The translations under genes were made by a program, and so were the position numbers. Under the pieces are notes generated by a model. The model was not told the DNA's origin and did not search any database. It was given only the letters and a program-made list of their open reading frames with translations. Positions 1-8,949 of a stretch of 64,000 bases of DNA are shown here, piece after piece (within the stretch, counting starts at the first letter, position 1; every line of letters starts with the position of its first letter). The stretch is from Parasedimentitalea huanghaiensis (GTDB taxonomy: Bacteria > Pseudomonadota > Alphaproteobacteria > Rhodobacterales > Rhodobacteraceae): the NCBI RefSeq assembly GCF_009753675.1, contig NZ_WQLV01000003.1:27681-91680 (forward strand), in the 5' to 3' direction.

Positions 1-1140
1 AAGGTGCAGGGGATCATGGACCGCACAGGTCTGGTTGCGCCCCTCGACACGCCGGTTGGCAAATTGTCAGTGGGAGAGCGCCAGCGGGTCGAAATCCTAA
101 AGGCACTGTACCGCGATGCCCGAATATTGGTGCTGGATGAGCCCACCGCCGTGCTGACCCCGCAAGAGGCCGACACTCTGTTTGAGAACATCGGCGCCAT
201 GACCGGTGATGGGCTGGCGGTTATCTTTATCTCTCACAAACTGCGCGAGGTGCTGGCATTTTCCCATCGTATCGCGGTGCTGCGCCACGGCACAAAGGTG
301 GGTGAGATCGCCACCTCGGATGCGGACGAACGGGTGATTGCCCGGATGATGGTGGGCGAGGACACGCCCGTGACACAGCGTGACGCAATGACACCCGGCG
401 CACCGGTGCTGACATTGTCGGGTATCAACGTGCGCAACCCGTCGGGACGCGACAGCCTGACGGATGTAAACCTGACTGTGCATGCCCATGAAATCCTTGG
501 CATTGCGGGGGTGTCTGGCAATGGCCAATCGGCGCTGGCCTCGGTCATCTCTGGTCTGCGTCGGCCAGATAGTGGCAGTATTCATGTCGATGGCGATGAA
601 ATCCTGAACCCAGATCCCAAAACCATGATCAAGGCTGGCGTTGGCCGCATCCCCGAGGACCGGCATCATGACGGGATTGTTGGCGCCATGTCGGTGGCCG
701 AGAACATGGTGATTGAACGGCTGGACGACCCCGAGGTGCAAACCAACGGGTTGATGAACCGCAGCGCAATGGCAGCCAACGCTGAAAACCTCAGCCAAGC
801 CTATGACGTGCGCGGCCCCGGTATCAATGCGCGTGCCCGGCTGCTGTCCGGCGGCAATATCCAAAAACTGATCTTGGCGCGGGTGTTTGAACAGGGTGCC
901 CGGCTGATCCTTGCCAACCAACCAATCCGAGGTCTCGACATGGGCGCCGCCGCCGAGGTCAGCCGCCGCCTGCTAGAGGCCCGTGCGGCCGGGGCAGGGG
1001 GGCTGCTGATTTCTGAGGATCTGGACGAAATTCTGGGGCTGGCGGATCGGATTATGGTGATCCACGACGGCCAGCTGACGGAAGTCACCAGTCGAAACCG
1101 CGAAGATATTGGTCTGAAAATGGCAGGAGAGCACACATGA
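1..1140 (+). CDS. Nucleoside-type ABC importer ATPase, 5' end outside window
   Basis: C-terminal part (379 codons) of a duplicated sugar/nucleoside-type ABC ATPase; the frame is open at base 1, so the start lies upstream. The visible half of the first nucleotide-binding domain has signature LSVGERQ, Walker B ILVLDEPTAVLT and H-loop ISHK. The second domain has the degenerate Walker A GVSGNGQS (Gln replacing Lys), signature LSGGNIQK and LANQPIRGLDMG, which is normal for RbsA/MglA/YufO-type proteins, where only one site hydrolyses ATP. It couples ATP hydrolysis to the two permeases that follow; its stop overlaps the next start (ATGA). The permeases and the downstream deaminase favour a nucleoside or nucleobase substrate; this is inference, since the binding-protein gene is not in view. 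Confidence 0.9.
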   Translation, partial: KVQGIMDRTGLVAPLDTPVGKLSVGERQRVEILKALYRDARILVLDEPTAVLTPQEADTLFENIGAMTGDGLAVIFISHKLREVLAFSHRIAVLRHGTKVGEIATSDADERVIARMMVGEDTPVTQRDAMTPGAPVLTLSGINVRNPSGRDSLTDVNLTVHAHEILGIAGVSGNGQSALASVISGLRRPDSGSIHVDGDEILNPDPKTMIKAGVGRIPEDRHHDGIVGAMSVAENMVIERLDDPEVQTNGLMNRSAMAANAENLSQAYDVRGPGINARARLLSGGNIQKLILARVFEQGARLILANQPIRGLDMGAAAEVSRRLLEARAAGAGGLLISEDLDEILGLADRIMVIHDGQLTEVTSRNREDIGLKMAGEHT

Positions 1141-2210
1141 TCCGTATCGAGCCCCGCACCGCGCCGGGCCGGTGGATGACGCTGGGCGTGCCGGTGTTGT
1201 CCGCCGTGATCGCGCTGGCCTTGGCTGCCATCCCGCTGGCCCTGGCCGGGGCTGACATCACCGTGGCCTACGGCGAGATGGTCAAAGGTGTGTTTGGCTC
1301 GGTCTTTGCGTTCTCCGAAATGCTGACCCGTGCCACCCCGCTGATGTTCACCGGCCTTGCTGCCGCACTCGCGTTTCGGGCCAAGCTGTGGAACATTGGC
1401 GCAGAGGGCCAGTTATATCTGGGGGCCATGGCTGCTGTCGCCATCGGTGCCGGGGCGGTAGATGTTCCCGGTATATTTCTGGTGCCGCTGATTGTTATCC
1501 TTGGAGCGGCTGCCGGGGCCGCTGGCATGGCCGTGCCTGCGCTGCTGAAAACCCGTTTTGGCGCGGATGAGGTGGTAACAACCCTATTGCTCAATTTCAT
1601 CATCCTGATCTTTGTGCAGATGATGCTAGAGGGCGCGTTGAAGGATCCGATGAGCCTGGGCTGGCCGCAGTCCGCTCCGGTGCTGGATCAGGGGATGTTG
1701 CCGCAACTGATGCCCCGGATGCGGGTACATTCGGGGTTGATCTTAGCCTTGGTGCTGGCAGGCATAGCGCAATTTATGCTGGCCCGTTCGGTTTGGGGGT
1801 TCCGCCTTCGCGCTGTTGGTGAAAACGCTGCCGCCGCGCGTCATGCCGGTATCGGCGTCAATCGTTCGCTGTTTGGCGTCGCTATCCTGTCCGGTGGTCT
1901 CGCTGGTCTGGCTGGCGTCAGCGAGGTCGCGGGGCTGAAGGGCTATCTGACCGCCGATCTGTCACCGGGCTTTGGCTATACCGGCATTGTTGTCGCCATG
2001 CTGGCGGGGCTGTCGCCGGTGGGCGTGGTGATCTCGGCGCTGTTCATCGCATCTGTCTTTGTTGGGGCCGACAGCATGAGCCGCGCCATGGGCGTGTCGT
2101 CTTATCTGGCGGATCTTGTGGTATCGATGTCGTTGCTTTGCGTGTTGATCGGCGGCTTTGTCGCCCGCTACCGCATCACCCGCACCAAAACGGCCGAGGG
2201 CGTGGCATGA
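1137..2210 (+). CDS. ABC importer permease, nucleoside type (first)
   Basis: A 357-residue inner-membrane permease of the BPD_transp_2 (sugar/nucleoside) family. A hydrophobic N-terminal segment at about residues 15-38 is followed by 8-9 further membrane segments, with the family landmark GFRLRAVGENAAAARHAGI at about residues 220-240. It is the longer of two permeases, like YufP. The start ATG overlaps the ATPase stop and its own stop overlaps the next start, so the three are translationally coupled. Substrate is inferred from context only. Confidence 0.88.
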   Translation: MIRIEPRTAPGRWMTLGVPVLSAVIALALAAIPLALAGADITVAYGEMVKGVFGSVFAFSEMLTRATPLMFTGLAAALAFRAKLWNIGAEGQLYLGAMAAVAIGAGAVDVPGIFLVPLIVILGAAAGAAGMAVPALLKTRFGADEVVTTLLLNFIILIFVQMMLEGALKDPMSLGWPQSAPVLDQGMLPQLMPRMRVHSGLILALVLAGIAQFMLARSVWGFRLRAVGENAAAARHAGIGVNRSLFGVAILSGGLAGLAGVSEVAGLKGYLTADLSPGFGYTGIVVAMLAGLSPVGVVISALFIASVFVGADSMSRAMGVSSYLADLVVSMSLLCVLIGGFVARYRITRTKTAEGVA

Positions 2211-3151
2211 TGGATATCCTGCAAATCCTCCTGTCCGAGAGCTTCTGGGCCGCCTCGCTTCGTATCGCTACGCCGTTGATATTCGGAGTGATGGGCGCAC
2301 TGCTGTGTGAAAAGTCCGGCGTGCTGAACCTCGGGATCGAGGGTATCTTTGCCGCTGGTGCCATGTGTGGTTGGATGGCGGTCTGGCTGGGGGCTGGCCT
2401 GTGGGGCGGAGCGCTGATCGCCGCGCTTGCTGGTGCGTTCTTTGGGCTGATCCATGGGATTCTGACGGTGCCGCTGGGCCTGTCACAACACGTTTCGGGG
2501 TTGGGGGTCACGCTGTTTGCCACCTCGCTTAGCTATTTCACCTACCGCACTGCCTTGCCCAATGTGTCCTCGCCACCGCGGATTGAACCCTTCCGCGCAC
2601 TGGATATCCCGCTGCTGTCGGATATACCGTTTCTGGGGCCGGTGCTGTTCCAGCAAACCGCAATGACCATGCTGGCGCTGCTGGTGGTGGGGCTGGTTTG
2701 GTACGTCCTGAACCGCACCGCGCTGGGGGTTGCCCTACAGGCGGTTGGCGACAATCCTGACAGTGTTGATGCGCAGGGCCTGTCCGTCTACGGGCTGCGC
2801 ATCGGCGCGGTGATGGTTGGGTCTTCCCTGATGGCGCTTGGCGGCGCGTTCCTGACCATGTCAGCCTTTGACGCGTTCTTCTTCGGCATGGTCAACGGGC
2901 GCGGCTGGATCTGCATTGCGCTGGTGATCTTTGCCAGCTGGAAACCCGGCAAAGCATTGCTGGGCGCTTTGTTGTTCGGGGCCTTTGACGCGCTTCAAGT
3001 CCGTCTGCAGACCGAGGTCGGCGCCATGGTACCGGGGCAGGTGTTCCTGATGGCGCCCTATGTGCTGTCGATCATCGCGCTGGTGGTGGCCGCGCGTAAG
3101 GCGGAATATCCCCGAGCCTTGCTAACCCCTTGGTTCAAGGGGCAGAGATAG
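2207..3151 (+). CDS. ABC importer permease, nucleoside type (second)
   Basis: A 314-residue BPD_transp_2 permease, partner of the preceding gene (YufQ-like). Two adjacent ATGs (2207 and 2210) overlap the upstream TGA; the frame is open back to 2138, but the coupled start is the natural one and gives MMDILQ followed directly by a membrane segment. The family motif ALQAVGDNPDSVDAQG lies at about residues 180-195. With the upstream ATPase and permease it forms a heterodimeric importer. A dispersed palindromic repeat follows the stop. Confidence 0.88.
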   Translation: MMDILQILLSESFWAASLRIATPLIFGVMGALLCEKSGVLNLGIEGIFAAGAMCGWMAVWLGAGLWGGALIAALAGAFFGLIHGILTVPLGLSQHVSGLGVTLFATSLSYFTYRTALPNVSSPPRIEPFRALDIPLLSDIPFLGPVLFQQTAMTMLALLVVGLVWYVLNRTALGVALQAVGDNPDSVDAQGLSVYGLRIGAVMVGSSLMALGGAFLTMSAFDAFFFGMVNGRGWICIALVIFASWKPGKALLGALLFGAFDALQVRLQTEVGAMVPGQVFLMAPYVLSIIALVVAARKAEYPRALLTPWFKGQR

Positions 3152-3161
3152 AGATTGGTTT

Positions 3162-3270
3162 GCCCGGCCGATAGGTCGGGCGCGCCTGACCTTCCCGTCA
3201 AACCGAAGGTTTGCCATCGGCAAAACGGTGAAGGCGCTTTGCACCTCCCCAAGGTCAGGCGCACCCGGAT
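3162..3270 (+). repeat. Dispersed palindromic repeat, copy 1 (longest)
   Basis: An imperfect palindrome starting GCCCGGCCGATAGGTCGGGC, then a long-range stem CGCGCCTGACCTT pairing with AAGGTCAGGCGC near the end, with GAAGGCGCTTTGCACCTCCC in the right part. This copy has a longer loop than the other three (22169-22247, 24018-24096, 36151-36228). It lies between the permease and the cytosine deaminase genes. Function unknown; a REP/MITE-like element or a processed RNA hairpin is possible. Confidence 0.85.
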
Positions 3271-3304
3271 GATTTAAATACATAGACCACTACGAGGCAC
3301 CCAC

Positions 3305-4597
3305 ATGTTCGATCTGATCCTCAAAAACGCCACCCTGCCAGATGGCCGCACCGGCATCGATATTGCCTGCCAAAATGGCACAATCGCCGCCGTCGAGCCG
3401 AATATCACGGCGCAGGCGCAAGAGGTGATCGACGCCACGGGTTATCTCGTTTCGCCACCCTTTGTGGACCCACATTTCCATATGGATGCCACCCTGTCGC
3501 TGGGCACACCACGGATGAACACCTCCGGCACGCTGCTTGAAGGTATCGCGCTGTGGGGTGAGCTTAAGCCAATCCAGAGCGTCGACGACATTGTCACCCG
3601 CGCCCTGCGCTATTGCGATCTGGCGGTGTCTATGGGGATCGGCGCAATCCGTAGCCATGTGGACGTCTGCGATGATAGCCTGACCGGTGTGCAGGCCCTG
3701 CTCGAGGTGCGTAAACAGGTAGCCCCTTATCTGGATCTGCAACTGGTCGCCTTTCCGCAGGACGGTGTGCTGCGCGATCCAACCGCGATGGAGAACCTGA
3801 TCCGTGCCTTGGATATGGGCGTCGATGTGGTTGGCGGTATCCCACATTTTGAACGCACCATGGCAGACGGGGCGGAATCCGTTCGCCAGCTGTGTGAGAT
3901 CGCCGAGAAACGCGGGTTGATGGTCGATATGCACTGTGACGAGAGCGACGATCCGCACAGCCGCCATATTGAATCTCTTGCCAATGAAACCCAGCGACTG
4001 GGATTGCAGGGCAGGGTGGCTGGCTCACACCTCACCTCGATGCATTCGATGGATAACTACTATGTCTCCAAACTGATCCCCTTGATCGCCGAGGCCGAGC
4101 TGCACGCCATCCCCAACCCGCTGATCAACATCATGTTGCAGGGGCGCCACGACACCTATCCCAAACGTCGCGGCCAGACTCGCGTGCCCGAATTGCGCGA
4201 AGCAGGGATTACTGTTGGCTTTGGTTCGGACTGCGTGATGGACCCGTGGTATTCGCTGGGCCGCGCAGATATGCTGGACGTGGCCTCTATGGGGCTGCAT
4301 GTAGGTCAATTGTCGAGCCGTGCAGATATGGCCTGGTGTTTTGATGCGGTGACCAGAAATTCGGCCAAGATCATGGGACTGCAGGGGTATGGATTGGAAA
4401 AGGGCTGCGCTGCCAACATGGTGTTGCTGCAGGCCCACGATACAATCGAGGCCATTCGCCTGCGTGCTACACGGTTGGCAGTGATCCGAAACGGACGGGT
4501 GATTGCACGAACCGCGCCGCAAATCAGCGAAGTTTCTCTTCCGGGCAGACCTGTCTCTGTGAACCCTGCTGACTACAGCCCGCAAAAAGCAGGTTAG
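3305..4597 (+). CDS. Cytosine deaminase-like amidohydrolase
   Basis: A 430-residue metal-dependent amidohydrolase of the CodA type. Metal and catalytic positions are visible: HxH at 57/59 (PHFHMD), H210 and E213 in MHCDESDD, H242 in SHLTSMHS, and D309 in GFGSDCVMDPWY, matching CodA's layout (CodA has HDD where this has SDC). It probably deaminates cytosine or a related cyclic amidine to uracil plus ammonia in the cytoplasm. It follows a nucleoside-type importer in the same orientation, separated by a repeat. Related N-isopropylammelide or isocytosine deaminases cannot be excluded. Start ATG has GAGG 8 nt upstream. Confidence 0.8.
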   Translation: MFDLILKNATLPDGRTGIDIACQNGTIAAVEPNITAQAQEVIDATGYLVSPPFVDPHFHMDATLSLGTPRMNTSGTLLEGIALWGELKPIQSVDDIVTRALRYCDLAVSMGIGAIRSHVDVCDDSLTGVQALLEVRKQVAPYLDLQLVAFPQDGVLRDPTAMENLIRALDMGVDVVGGIPHFERTMADGAESVRQLCEIAEKRGLMVDMHCDESDDPHSRHIESLANETQRLGLQGRVAGSHLTSMHSMDNYYVSKLIPLIAEAELHAIPNPLINIMLQGRHDTYPKRRGQTRVPELREAGITVGFGSDCVMDPWYSLGRADMLDVASMGLHVGQLSSRADMAWCFDAVTRNSAKIMGLQGYGLEKGCAANMVLLQAHDTIEAIRLRATRLAVIRNGRVIARTAPQISEVSLPGRPVSVNPADYSPQKAG

Positions 4598-4603
4598 AAA
4601 GGG

Positions 4604-5386
4604 CTATTCGGCAATAATCAGATTTTTGACCAAACTTTTAATTCGGCTTGAGAATTCAGGCTGCTTTCGAATCTGGGCATCTGTGACCAATGTCCCCATC
4701 TGATCAAACCGGCAGGATCGGTAATTGCCACTGATCGTGAATTTGCTGGCATCCGCCAAGACAGCGTTCTCGCGACTGTTGTCCAACATAGCAGTGGCAA
4801 CCTCGGCCTCCTCCTGAACGGCATTTAGTGCCCCATGGAGAGGATCGATGGCCGTTGGAGAGACAAAAGCAATATCCGCCTGAATACGTGAAATTTCACG
4901 TACAGTCTGCTGCCCGCAAGTGGCAAAATCAAACACCGTCAAATTGCCGCCCAATAATGATACGCGACTGGAACTGCGATTGGCGCGATAATCTTTTTGC
5001 AGCTGGCTTGCGGCTTCCAGTGAATTTGTGATGACATGCAGCCCATGGATTGTGGCCAGCTGGCGGGCCAGAAATATGGTTGTGCTCCCGGTGTCAAAAT
5101 AGATCACCTTATGATCGGTAATTAGATCGCAGGCGGCGCGGGCGATGGCTTGCTTTTCTTTGACCTGCAGCTTCGCGCGTACATCCAGCGGTGGTTCTGC
5201 CCGTGCATTTGCAGAGACGGCCCCGCCATGGACTCGCCGCAGCAATCCGAGCGCCTCCATGTCCAGCAGATCCCGGCGCACCGTCTCGCGCGAGACGGAC
5301 AAATCTTCGACCAGGTAGTCGGTGGTCAGGCTCTGCCATTCATCGAGCAGCCTGAAAATTCTTTGATGTCGTTGATTTTTCCACAT
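4604..5386 (-). CDS. DeoR/GlpR-family transcriptional regulator
   Basis: A 260-residue regulator: N-terminal DeoR winged helix (LSVSRETVRRDLLDMEALGLLRRVHGGAV, discussed in part, at residues 22-52) and C-terminal sugar-phosphate isomerase-like sensor (DTGSTTIFLA at about 100). The frame is open up to 5524, but MWKNQRHQRIF at 5386 is the usual DeoR N-terminus. It starts 13 bp after the phosphatase gene stop and is probably co-transcribed with it. The family responds to phosphorylated sugars or polyols, consistent with the adjacent phosphatase; targets are unknown. Confidence 0.85.
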   Translation of the reverse strand: MWKNQRHQRIFRLLDEWQSLTTDYLVEDLSVSRETVRRDLLDMEALGLLRRVHGGAVSANARAEPPLDVRAKLQVKEKQAIARAACDLITDHKVIYFDTGSTTIFLARQLATIHGLHVITNSLEAASQLQKDYRANRSSSRVSLLGGNLTVFDFATCGQQTVREISRIQADIAFVSPTAIDPLHGALNAVQEEAEVATAMLDNSRENAVLADASKFTISGNYRSCRFDQMGTLVTDAQIRKQPEFSSRIKSLVKNLIIAE

Positions 5387-5399
5387 GCTGCTGCTCGTG

Positions 5400-6203
5400 T
5401 CAGATATCTTGCAGCAGGTCCAGCGCCGCGCTGTGCAATTGCGGCGTGGCTGCTGCAACGACTCGTCCGTCTGATCCGTGTTGCAATGGGTTTCCGCTCC
5501 AGTCGGTGATGATCCCTCCGGCACCTTCGACCACCGGGATCAGGGCAAAATAGTCATAAGGCTCTAGCATCGCTTCAACCACCAGATCCACATGTCCCGA
5601 GGCCAGAAGACCGTAGGAATAGCAATCACCGCCGAACCGCGGCACAGCAGTTTGTTGCAAAAGAGATTCGATTTTGGGGCGGTCGCCAGTGCCAAAATAC
5701 AGGATGTTGGTGGTATAAAAGCGTGCTTGTGCCAGTGTCTTGCAGTTTGAGACCTGACATTGGTGCAGGGTGCCAGTGTTGTCTTCAAATGTACAACTTT
5801 TTCCACAAATTCCCACCCACCGTTCGCGAATCGCAGGCATGTCGATCAAGCCAATCTCTGGGAACCCGTTATACAACTTCGCCAATAGGGTGCCCCAAAT
5901 TGGCCAACCTGTGATGAAACTGCGGGTGCCATCAATAGGATCAACAACCCACAGCTCTTCAGCATCGAGGTTCAACGACCCAAATTCCTCCCCCAGGAAC
6001 CCGTGTGAGGGATAAGTTTTTGCAACCATGTCGCGGACATATGATTCAACGTTTCGGTCGATTTCCGTGACCGGGCTAAGGTCACTTTTCTGAGCTATTT
6101 CAATACTTTCCCTGAAGCCACCTAGTGAAACTTTACGGGCCTGATCGACGAGGGATTTAGCAAATTCCACAGTGCTGTCAGGGATGTCACGATTGTTGGT
6201 CAT
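5400..6203 (-). CDS. Inositol monophosphatase / HisN-type phosphatase
   Basis: A 267-residue Mg-dependent phosphatase of the inositol-monophosphatase superfamily. Family motifs are GEEFGS (about residue 74) and DPIDGTRSFITG (about 91), whose acidic residues bind metals, and a C-terminal GAGGIITDWSGNPL block. The RSFITG variant resembles histidinol-phosphatase HisN more than true IMPase (NFVHG). ATG at 6203 has GGAAA at good spacing; a GTG at 6215 is the alternative. It is first gene of a two-gene unit with the DeoR regulator and divergent from the AEP importer. Substrate uncertain. Confidence 0.8.
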   Translation of the reverse strand: MTNNRDIPDSTVEFAKSLVDQARKVSLGGFRESIEIAQKSDLSPVTEIDRNVESYVRDMVAKTYPSHGFLGEEFGSLNLDAEELWVVDPIDGTRSFITGWPIWGTLLAKLYNGFPEIGLIDMPAIRERWVGICGKSCTFEDNTGTLHQCQVSNCKTLAQARFYTTNILYFGTGDRPKIESLLQQTAVPRFGGDCYSYGLLASGHVDLVVEAMLEPYDYFALIPVVEGAGGIITDWSGNPLQHGSDGRVVAAATPQLHSAALDLLQDI

Positions 6204-6662
6204 TATGGTTTCCACAAATTAACAAATCAGGCTGGCCTGGTTCTGGTGTTTAGGCCGCTTGATTGAAGTGCATCAGGTATTTGGTTGCCCAAGCTTTAGG
6301 CAAAATTACACAAAAATGCAAGAAAGCATAGAAATACACAAAATCAGTTGCTACGGTGTTGCCATGGACTGCTCGCAACTCGAGTAAACCGAACATGTAA
6401 CGCTGATATCTCACGGTGATGAGAATTGACGTATTTTGGCTAGGTAGGTTTGATGTGAGGCAGTCGGAAGCACCGTCAAGGTATGGGGGGTCAAAAGACG
6501 GACAGAATCGCAATCATAGGTTTGGCCTATGAAGTTGTAGGTTTAATCGATTTTTTTTGTGGCAAAAACCTGCCAGACTGACCGCGGCTTCACTGGGATC
6601 TTACCAAAGGGGTGACCAACAACCCCGCATGAAGTTCTTGAAGACTAACAGAGGAGATTAAT
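6204..6662. promoter_or_regulatory. Divergent control region of the AEP importer
   Basis: 459 bp without a convincing gene; it is AT-richer than its surroundings. It holds the 5' regions of the phosphatase (minus) and of the importer (plus), an inverted repeat at 6515-6531 (separate entry), a TTAATCG followed by a T-run at 6543-6558, a small GGGGT/ACCCC stem at 6607-6624, and GAGGAG just before the binding-protein ATG. An open frame at 6250-6513 on the minus strand shows no family features. Confidence 0.6.
6515..6531. promoter_or_regulatory. Putative LysR operator upstream of the AEP importer
   Basis: Perfect inverted repeat CATAGG-TTTGG-CCTATG, containing a T-N11-A core as in LysR sites. 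A nearly identical repeat with the same 5-base spacing lies at 11918-11936 between the LysR gene and phnW. Both are followed by TTAATCG and a T-run, with the gap to TTAATCG differing by 10 bp, about one helical turn. The site is about 130-150 bp upstream of the binding-protein ATG. Confidence 0.6.
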
Positions 6663-7682
6663 ATGAAACTCAATGTATCTAAAATCACGTCACTTTTGGC
6701 AGGCGTTGTTTTTGCCACATCCGTTGCGGCTGAAACTGAGCTGACGGTTTACACTGCTGTCGAAGCTGAAGATCTGGCTCGTTATGCGGCGACCTTCAAC
6801 GAAACGAACCCTGATATCAAAATCAATTGGGTTCGCGATTCTACCGGTATCATCACTGCCAAACTGTTGGCCGAACGCGATAACCCGCAAGCTGACGTAG
6901 TCTGGGGTCTGGCGGCAACTTCGTTGCTACTGTTGAAATCCGAAGGCATGCTCGAGGGCTATGCGCCTATGGGTGTTGAAAAGCTCGACGCCAAATTTGT
7001 CGATGGTGACAATCCACCAGCATGGGTTGGCATGGACGCCTGGGTGGCCTCGGTTTGCTACAACACTGTCGAGGCAGAAAAAGCTGGCCTGACACCGCCA
7101 ACCTCATGGCAGGACCTGACGGACCCGCAGTACGCAGGTCATTTGATTATGCCCAACCCGAACTCCTCCGGTACTGGTTTCCTTGACGTGTCCAGCTGGT
7201 TGCAGATCTTTGGTGAAGAAGGCGGCTGGGAGTATATGGACGCGCTGCACAACAACATCGCACGCTACACACACTCTGGTTCCAAGCCTTGTAAACTGGC
7301 AGCAGCGGGCGAAATCCCAATCGGTATTTCCTTTGCTTTCCGCGGTGCCAAATCCAAGGCTGCTGGCGCTCCTCTGGAAATCATCGTACCAAGCGAAGGT
7401 GTTGGCTGGGATATGGAAGCCACCGCAATCGTTGCGGGCACTGCCAACCTAGAAGCCGCGCAAAAACTGGTTGATTTTACTGTCACCCTGGGCGCCAACG
7501 AGATGTACAATACTGGTTATGCAGTTGTTGCCTATCCTGGTGTTGCCAAGCCAGTCGAGCATTTCCCCGAAGGTCTTTTGGATAAGATGATCGATAACGA
7601 TTTTGAGTTCGCCGCCAATAACCGGGCCGCGATCCTGAAAGAGTGGCAGTCGCGTTACGACGGTAAGTCGGACCCCAAGTAA
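6663..7682 (+). CDS. phnS: 2-aminoethylphosphonate ABC importer, periplasmic binding protein
   Basis: A 339-residue extracellular solute-binding protein of the iron/AEP type. A Sec signal peptide (MKLNVSKITSLLAGVVFATSVAA, cleavage about residue 23) precedes ETELTVYTAVEAEDL, typical of this family. Assignment to AEP rather than ferric iron rests on the adjacent ATPase/fused permease and the phnW-phnA-phnY genes under the same putative operator. Start has GAGGAG upstream. A strong stem-loop after the stop may stabilise this mRNA relative to the membrane genes. AEP specificity is inferred. Confidence 0.8.
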   Translation: MKLNVSKITSLLAGVVFATSVAAETELTVYTAVEAEDLARYAATFNETNPDIKINWVRDSTGIITAKLLAERDNPQADVVWGLAATSLLLLKSEGMLEGYAPMGVEKLDAKFVDGDNPPAWVGMDAWVASVCYNTVEAEKAGLTPPTSWQDLTDPQYAGHLIMPNPNSSGTGFLDVSSWLQIFGEEGGWEYMDALHNNIARYTHSGSKPCKLAAAGEIPIGISFAFRGAKSKAAGAPLEIIVPSEGVGWDMEATAIVAGTANLEAAQKLVDFTVTLGANEMYNTGYAVVAYPGVAKPVEHFPEGLLDKMIDNDFEFAANNRAAILKEWQSRYDGKSDPK

Positions 7683-7694
7683 GCTACCACAACG

Positions 7695-7716
7695 CGAGGG
7701 GCAGTTTTGCCCCTCG
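7695..7716 (+). other. Stem-loop after the binding-protein gene
   Basis: Perfect 9-bp stem CGAGGGGCA-GTTT-TGCCCCTCG, 12 bp after the binding-protein stop and about 100 bp before the ATPase. There is no T-run, so it is more likely an mRNA-stabilising or attenuating hairpin than a full terminator, as often seen between binding-protein and membrane genes of ABC operons. Confidence 0.6.
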
Positions 7717-7812
7717 TCGCCCTAAATCCCCTAAATTACTCCGACAGTGTATGGTGGCCTTGGCCGCGACATGTCGGCCCGTGCGCAAAGCGCAGACCGA
7801 AGGATCAATTCC

Positions 7813-8949
7813 GTGACGCAAGCAACAGCATCAGGCGAACTCTACCTGAGTATCTCGAACCTCTGGAAAGCCTTTGGCGAATTCCTGGCTCTGAAAGACA
7901 TATCCCTGGACATACATGAGGGTGAATTTATTTGTTTCCTCGGGCCTTCGGGCTGCGGCAAAACCACCTTGCTGCGGGCCATCGCCGGGTTGGATCTGCA
8001 AACCAAAGGTTCGGTTATGCAGGATGGCAAGGATGTGTCGAACCTGCCGCCCTCAGAACGGGATTTTGGCATCGTGTTCCAGTCTTATGCCCTGTTTCCC
8101 AACCTGACGATTGAGAAAAATATCGCCTTCGGCCTGGAAAATACCGGACGCGATAAATCAGAAATTGCCGTGCGCGTTCATGAGCTTCTCGAACTCGTGG
8201 GCCTGCCAGATCAAGGCACAAAGTACCCTGCACAATTGTCAGGTGGACAGCAGCAGCGGATTGCATTGGCACGCGCCATCGCCACCAATCCCGGCTTGCT
8301 ATTGCTCGATGAACCGCTGTCGGCGCTGGATGCCAAGGTGCGGGTTCACCTGCGTCATGAAATCAAAGAGCTGCAGCGAAAACTGGGTGTGACCACAGTC
8401 ATGGTGACGCACGACCAGGAAGAAGCGCTGACCATGGCAGATAAGATTGTTGTGATGAATCAGGGCGTTATCGAACAGGTTGGCTCTCCGACCGAGATTT
8501 ACCGCGAACCTGCCAACCTGTTTGTGGCTGATTTTATTGGTGAAATGAATCAGCTTCCGGCCACCGCTCGGGGTAAGGCCGGTATTTCGATTGGCGCAGA
8601 CAGTGATATCGTAAAAAGCCAGACTCACCACTTCTCCGACGGTGAAACTATTGTGGCCGCCATCCGGCCCGAAGATGTGATCCCTCACGGCAACGGCACA
8701 AGTGCATCCGACGAAACAGACGTTATCGGAGACCCGGAAAACGTATTCACGGTGAAGCTGGCAGAGATGGAGTTTCTAGGGTCGTTCTGGCGTTGCCGCT
8801 TGCAGAATGAGTACTTTGGCGCGTCTGAGCTTATAGCTGATTTTTCTATCAATGCCGTGCGCCGGTTTGAATTGGAGGAGGGCAAAGACATGGTGGTCGA
8901 ACTACCACAGGACCGGCTGATGGCCTTCCCCCGTGTGGAGGCAAACTGA
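7813..8949 (+). CDS. phnT: 2-aminoethylphosphonate ABC importer ATPase
   Basis: A 378-residue ABC ATPase of the Fe/polyamine/phosphonate class with Walker A GPSGCGKTT (about residue 47), Q-loop FQSYALFPN, signature LSGGQQQR, Walker B LLLDEPLSALD, H-loop VTHDQEEA and a C-terminal TOBE domain. GTG at 7813 is chosen because AAGGA lies 8 nt upstream; in-frame starts at 7747 (GTG) and 7771 (ATG) have poorer sites. Its stop overlaps the permease start (TGATG). It energises AEP uptake at the inner membrane. Confidence 0.82.
   Translation: MTQATASGELYLSISNLWKAFGEFLALKDISLDIHEGEFICFLGPSGCGKTTLLRAIAGLDLQTKGSVMQDGKDVSNLPPSERDFGIVFQSYALFPNLTIEKNIAFGLENTGRDKSEIAVRVHELLELVGLPDQGTKYPAQLSGGQQQRIALARAIATNPGLLLLDEPLSALDAKVRVHLRHEIKELQRKLGVTTVMVTHDQEEALTMADKIVVMNQGVIEQVGSPTEIYREPANLFVADFIGEMNQLPATARGKAGISIGADSDIVKSQTHHFSDGETIVAAIRPEDVIPHGNGTSASDETDVIGDPENVFTVKLAEMEFLGSFWRCRLQNEYFGASELIADFSINAVRRFELEEGKDMVVELPQDRLMAFPRVEAN

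Noticed and set aside
97..921. Long minus-strand open frame opposite the ABC ATPase
   Set aside because: It mirrors the codon structure of the ATPase, has no family-like segments and no ribosome site; many similar shadows occur opposite GC-rich genes.
6250..6513. Possible small gene in the AEP control region
   Set aside because: Low-complexity hydrophobic sequence without known features or a ribosome site; the region is better explained as promoter DNA.
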